A stretch of 64,000 nucleotides of DNA from Gnetum montanum (taxonomy: Eukaryota; Streptophyta; Gnetopsida; Gnetales; Gnetaceae). Location of the stretch: positions 34,912-98,911 of the forward strand of contig MNCI01038168.1 of NCBI GenBank assembly GCA_015680685.1, given 5' to 3'. Position 1 is the stretch's first letter, and each line of letters opens with the position of its first letter. Below, piece after piece: positions 59,185-64,000 of the stretch. Below the pieces are notes generated by a model, which was not told the origin of the DNA, made no database searches, and saw only the letters and a list, made by a program, of their open reading frames with translations. Position numbers and translations under genes: made by a program.

Positions 59185-62100
59185 CTAGGCAAGCAGGTGA
59201 AATGTAAATGCATGAATAAGTGCAACCCAAGAAAAAACCAAAAAAGCATGGCCCATGGAGGCAAGGGGTGAGTTGGTGCTTAACATGTTTTTGGCCAAGG
59301 AAAAGTATTGATCACATAGTTGCTTCCTAATTGAGCTTGGATCAGGGAACGTGCAAGGCTTAGGATCCTCTAGGAGGCTATTGGCTTCAACCACTCATTC
59401 GGGTGTGTTAGCCTTAGACGTTGCGTTGGTTGCCATAGGTGTACCACCAAGAAAATCTTCTTTCAAAACTTTCACCATGTCTATGTTGTGGATAGTCAAA
59501 GAGGAGGAATTATGACCATGGATGATAACTTGAACACCCTCGTATGGAAGGTGGATTTCTTGGTGGATTGGAGAGGAGACAACACGTAGTTGGGCTAGCC
59601 AAGGCCTATCTAGAATTAGATTAAAACGTAGCATCTCCTCTATGACAATGAAATCTGCATTGGTGGAGAGTTGTTCTTCTGCCACAAAGGCTAAGTTGAT
59701 TGTACCGCTAATAGTGACTTGTGATCCATTGAAGGATTTTAGGCACGTAGCTTTGGTTGGCTTGATTTCAGCTGCCAAGCCTAGTTTGTCAATGACGGAG
59801 TACAGGACTACGTTTGTTACTACACCATCATCGATGTGGACTCTATGAATGGTGCACTGCCCAACATGAATGCTGATGGATAGTGGATCTGTAGTGACTT
59901 CCCTTCATTCAGGGTTGACTTTGACTACATTATTGTAACACACTAGGAATGTTGAACTCAATTCTTATGGTGTAGGGGGTAACGTTGTTGTACAGATGGA
60001 TGCCTCATCTGTAGGGATGTCCTCCATAATAGGAATGGAGGATAAGATCTTGGCCAATGCTTGGTAGTGAGAAAATGAGGTCATGACTAGGTTGTACAAG
60101 CTCAAAATTTTGTTCTTTTGCTTAAGCATTTGTTTCACATGGGTTAGTGCAGTAATGAAGTCCTTATCATTAGCCATTGTGTTGGCCTTGATTTCCTCCA
60201 TGTGGCTTGAGAGAAAAATCTCTTACGGAGGGGACATGGACTTGGTTTTCTTGGTCTGCTTGGGGGTAGGGGCCCTAGTTTTCAGTTTTTGTTTGTTGGT
60301 TGTGGCCTTTGCTTCAGCCTAGGGATTGCGAGGTACTCATTTGTCCTCTTTCATTGCCATTTGATAGGCCTACCTAGGTTGCTAGTGGGGTCAACCCTCG
60401 AAGGAGGAGAGATTGAGACATTGCCCACCATTAGGCTTCGGGTAGGTGAGGGGCCATCAAATTGTGGAACCCTTATGAAAAATGGTGATTTAGGAGTTAT
60501 TATAGGAGTTTTTGTGTGAAAAACTTGTTATGGCACCTTGATGACAAAAGGTTGCTTAGTGGTTGTTGTTGCTGCATCATGCCAGTTTAACGTCTTAGTG
60601 GATGGTGGATGTGGAATCTTGACCACAAAGGATGTTGTGGATGTTAGAGGTGGCACTTTGATAACAAAGGGAGACCTCTTGTTTGTGGAGGCCGAGGAGA
60701 TCTTTACCTTGTTGGGAGGCACATGCATCACAAAAGGCTGTTGCATAGGTTTAGACTTGCCACCTATGCTAATGGAATTTATGACATAGGAGGCATCATC
60801 TATGTTAGATTGACTTGTCGTGTCGATTACTAGTTGGCCCTATTTTATCATTCTCTTTAGGTCGTCCTGCAAAGCACAATAGTTGTTGGTACTGTGACCA
60901 GTCAATCGGTGGTAATGACAGTATTGGTCCAATTTAAAGTGTTGTGGAACTGGGAGCTTGTTTGGTATTGCTAAAGTAGGGTTCCTTAATAGTTCATAGT
61001 ACCTATCATGTTTTTGACGAGTAATCTCTGATACATGTTTGTATTGGATTTGGCTAGCTTTCAAGAGTTACTCTAGTAGTTCAGAGGGGTCCATTGGTAG
61101 TGGTGTATACTTTGAGTAGTCCTTGCACTGAATGTTGGGCCTTGGTGTAGCCCCTATCAATGTAGGTGAATTGGTGCTAGAGTTGGTGGATTTGTTAGCT
61201 GGGGTCTTGGGCTGCTTAGCTGTTGGACCCCAGTTGGTTGCTTTTGTGCTTGTAGACACTATTGCTACTATTGTGTTTTTCCTATAAGCATGTTCATTTC
61301 TATAGGCCACGTAGGCTGGATCATTTCTAGTGTACACTACTTCCTTCATGCCTTTTATCTGGGCAAAGGCTTGGCTAAGAGATTTCAAGGCTATATAATA
61401 CAGTTTGGACTTGATGAAGTCATTCACTGCACCCTTGAAGATGGCTGGTAGGTGTGTCTCTACTAAGGGCTCATGCATTTCACTCAATGTAGCATTCCAA
61501 CATTGGAGGAATTTTGGCACGGGCTCTAGAGGCCCCTACTTAACCTGCATGAGTTGGTCGAGGGTTGCTTCGGGCTTTAGGTTGTACCTGAAGCGTGTCA
61601 CAAAATGGCTTATGAGATCCTCCAAAGAGGAGATTGAGGCCTTGGGTAGTGTGTGATACAAGTATAAGGCCTTGCTAGTGAGTGACATGGGGAACACACA
61701 CATGATGGGTTGTGGCCAAGCTTGAAGGAGTAGGCACTCAAATCAAAATATGATCAAGTGTGCATTGGAGTCCCCTTCACCATCGTACTTGGTGAATTGT
61801 GGCAGTTAGATCCCAGTTGGGAGACTTAGAGGTGGTACCATAGGATTTATGGGGTTGTCTCTGTTGAAGTCCACCACCTTGATGGTGTCAAAGGAGGTAG
61901 CTTTGAGTTGGTTGATCTCCTCCGTCAAGCTTTGGATCAGCTGGAATGCCTGATCAAAGCTTGGGGATGTGTCAACCAGTTTCATTGGCTAGGCTTGTGT
62001 TGGTTGCATAGCATAGGGTAGAATTTTTGGCTGTGATAGTTTAACGTTGTAGTAGGCAGTTGTTGATGTCTTGGTTGAGTGATGGGTGCGATGATCAAAG

Positions 62101-62689
62101 TAGGCCACACATGAGTGGGTCGAACAGACACCACAGATGCCAATGAGATAGGCGGGATGTAGGATACCTGAGTTGTTTGAGGCTAGGAGGTGGCCCCTAC
62201 ATGAGCATAGTGTTGGGAAAATGCATTAGTTACTTGTGAGAAAGGCTAAATTATCATGATCACCATCTCAGAGAGGAGGGGTGGGCCAAACCTAGGAGGG
62301 ACTATACTAGGGAGTGGTCATTGGAAGATGGTGTAGAGGGGGATCTTGCACTTAGAGTGGGCCTCGAACTCATCTTCTTCCTTCTATGAGGCTTCCTCAT
62401 AGGTTTTCCTTGCATCATGCATTTTTTCATAGATGAGTTGGGACAATAACTAGTGGTAGCACTTCATGAGTGGTATTATGTCAAACAAGGAGGGATTGTA
62501 CTCTTGTTTGTTCCAGTGAACTCGTTCCTAGTCCTGTTTTGCCTCTAAATGAAGGTAATCCACTGGTAGTCCATCTTGGATTTTGGCACAAAAAAAATTA
62601 TATTGTTTGTGGCTTAGTATGACATGATTTAGCTATATTTTAGTGTCAAATGTATTAGACACCAACGTGGAAGGTTGATCTAGATTCAT
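59185..62689 (-). pseudogene. gag-protease polyprotein of H
   Basis: Probable start ATG 62689 (MNLDQPSTLVSN). Blocks: FCAKIQDGLPVDY and PSLFDIIPLM (matching YICVKIQANLPIDH and PSIYDIIPLS in F); a gag domain around 61400-61850, frameshifted; a gag remainder 61520-61068 (FKGAVNDFIKSKLYY, KGMKEVVYTRNDPAYVAY); a Cys/His block, QYCHYHRLTGHSTNNYCAL (about 60920-60865); a linker with PFVIKVPP repeats; and a protease with RVHIDDGVVTNVV (about 59830) and LILDRPWLAQL (about 59610). The active site is D-D-G as in F. At least two frameshifts and several stops, so more decayed than F. Confidence 0.8.
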
Positions 62690-62719
62690 ATTCACAAATT
62701 GGTTGTGAGAGTTGTTGTT

Positions 62720-63060
62720 TGTAGAAAATGGCTAACTTTGAAAAATAGCAGAAAAATGACCAATTCTGTCAGTAGCAAGAAAATGGCTAAGTATAAAAAT
62801 ATAGAAAAAATGGCTAAGTGTAGCAATGCAAAAAAAATGCTAAGTATGAAAATGCAAAAAAAAATGCTAAGTATGAAAATGCAAAAAAAAAATGCTAGGT
62901 ATGAAAACTGCTAAAAATGGCGAACTTTGGTGCTACACTCGCTATGCTAGAGCTTGCTATGGTTGCTACATTGGAGCTTGTCACGCTCACTATGCTAGAG
63001 CTTGCTACACTCTAAGAACATGTTATGTTGTTTAGAACATCTAGAGTTTTGACTGAGTGC
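62720..63060 (-). repeat. Leader of H with tandem repeats
   Basis: AAAATGCTAAGTATGAAAAT-type units of 22-24 bp (62770-62920) and GCTATGCTAGAGCTTGCTA units (62935-63010). The 71-codon Lys/Met-rich open frame here is a by-product. Confidence 0.7.
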
Positions 63061-63079
63061 TAAACAAAAATGTAGACGG

Positions 63080-63218
63080 AAATGACGAGGCCCTCCTTCT
63101 AGTGCCAAAAACGGTGGCGTCCGAAAACTTTGGTGGATAGAACACCGAGAGGTCCACAGGCATATAGCCTATCCCCAAATCTGTGCAAGGGTTGTGCTGG
63201 AGAAAATGGAAACGGGGT
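63080..63218 (-). repeat. Primer region and remaining end of the 5' LTR of H
   Basis: The minus strand reads CGGACGCCACCG, then TTTTTGGCACTAGAAGGAGG. The LTR end 63113-63218 matches 55573-55680 (AACACCGAGAGGTCCA, ATAGCCTATCCCCAAAT). It stops at 63218 where an F-type LTR begins. Confidence 0.7.
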
Positions 63219-64000
63219 TGTACTGACCGAAATCGTCGGTGCAAGGCTGGAACGTTACGAGCACCGAAAGATCTACGGGCACGCATAGTCGACCCTGCCT
63301 CCGCTTGAGGGCAAGCTGGAACGGACGAAGGCAGAGTGCCTTGAATGGTCCGCACGCGGATCAAATAAGGACTTCCCCAACGTTTGCGGCTACAACACGT
63401 TGGGTTATACGTAAACAAGGAACGTCAAATGTAAACCGTAAACAAGCACGATAATGTAAATGAGCCTGTAAACGTAAACTAAAAAAATAGAAGAAAACTG
63501 CAATAAATCAGAGCAAAATGTAAACTGTTTTGTATTAAGAATTGATTACAAAGTGCGCCGGTCCGAACGCAGTTGTGGCTTTGACACAAGGCGGACGAAA
63601 GGCCCCGGCGCATGTAGGAATGACTCAGCTGGGACACTGTAGGTGGAGCGTAGAGACTGTGCTCGGCGTACAGGACTTCTAGCGTGGAGGGTTTTAGGCT
63701 CTGGTTAGAAATTTTTTGTCGCCGCAAATACGTGGAAAACTGGGCTATTTATAGAGGTAGGGTTACTGGGAAAATCGGACTGGGAGACACGTGGGCGTAT
63801 ACGCTGGGCGTACACGTTGGGCGTCTACGCTGAGCGTACACGCTGGGCGTCTACGGTGGGCGTACACGCTGGGCGTATACGCTGCGGATGCTGAGCGTAG
63901 AGGATGCCAGCGTAAGCGTATAGCATGCTAGCGTAAGCCAAAAATGTGCACAGCATATACACATGAAAATGCTTCATTTTAAGGTCAAAATTTGATTTTC
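63219..64000 (-). repeat. Element I: F-type LTR inserted in the 5' LTR of H (runs out of the window)
   Basis: TGTACTGACCGAAATCGTCGG at 63219 is the inverse of the F LTR end (CCGACGATTTCAGGCGGTACA). The match continues through GACCCTGCCTCCGCTTGAGG and GTCCGCACGCGGATC into the U3. The TATA box on the minus strand is CTATAAATAG (63745-63754). It may be a solo LTR or the 3' LTR of a minus-strand element. Confidence 0.75.
63793..63883. repeat. 13-bp tandem array, 7 units, GGGCGTATACGCT
   Basis: Seven exact-length units (GGGCGTATACGCT, GGGCGTACACGTT, GGGCGTCTACGCT and so on). It starts 39 bp upstream of the TATA box when read on the minus strand. The core GCGTATACGC is a perfect palindrome and recurs in the F LTRs. 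Confidence 0.9.

Larger units (their letters stand above)
55573..63218 (-). mobile_element. Element H: Tat-type gag-protease element without pol (relative of F)
   Basis: The 3' LTR is 55573-57523. The interior has polypurine tract, non-coding repeats, gag-protease, a repeat-rich leader and a primer site. The first ~106 bp (63113-63218) of the 5' LTR end is left; an F-type LTR then interrupts it. No RT or integrase. The gag-protease and the non-coding repeats match F in inverse orientation, while the LTRs share only their first ~17 bp and a few blocks with F, so H is a separate subfamily. Confidence 0.8.

Noticed and set aside
55573-64000. H and the right-hand LTR as one simple element with two matching LTRs
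   Set aside because: Only 63113-63218 matches the left LTR. From 63219 the sequence follows the LTR end of F, so a separate F-type LTR interrupts H.

Overview
The window looks like a piece of a very large, repeat-filled land-plant nuclear genome. A gymnosperm-sized genome is my best guess, from the density of old LTR elements, the Athila, Tat and copia types present, and a plant-type ankyrin/PGG gene. It holds one credible host gene. Almost everything else is LTR retrotransposon sequence in several stages of decay, with small SINE-like, LINE and copia remnants. There are single N bases at 14172 and 34571.

Layout. 1-745 is the end of a copia pol. 1500-7566 is AT-rich and gene-free, with a tRNA-like SINE remnant, a diverged direct-repeat pair and a 124-bp insertion flanked by a 12-bp target duplication. 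7567-26787 is a decayed gypsy element (G, + strand: gag, protease, RT, RNase H, integrase). Its 5' LTR is split by element A (7657-20414, TSD GTCAT). The 5' LTR of A is split in turn by element B (8129-15135, TSD GTTGA). A carries no recognisable gag or pol. It does hold a 5S rRNA-like fragment and an intron-less, mutated fragment of a CCR4-type deadenylase gene. B has an Athila-type gag-protease but no RT. Element F (26788-34570, Tat-type gag-protease, no RT) sits in the 3' LTR of G and ends at the N at 34571.

34590-34850 is a copia RNase H fragment. The host gene follows at 35708-38415: four exons with clean GT-AG introns, eight or nine ankyrin repeats, then a PGG-type membrane domain (ACD6/ITN1 class). 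Short tandem duplications lie in its 5' and 3' flanks.

39487-46830 is a LINE zinc-finger fragment split by element C (39548-46583, - strand, the same family as B). 47050-54987 holds two further members facing each other: D (+, gag-protease) and E (-, gag-protease plus an Athila-type RT). 55573-63218 is element H (-, Tat-type gag-protease, a relative of F). Its 5' LTR is cut by an F-type LTR (I, 63219 to the window end).

How it fits together. Two families (B/C/D and F/H) keep gag-protease in one long frame and carry non-coding DNA where pol should be. That is the non-autonomous TR-GAG organisation, which would need RT and integrase from a relative. E is a plausible relative for the first family; none is visible for the second. 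LTR U3 regions repeatedly carry short palindromic or tandem arrays just upstream of the TATA box. All homology calls were made by eye from translated sequence; no database was consulted.
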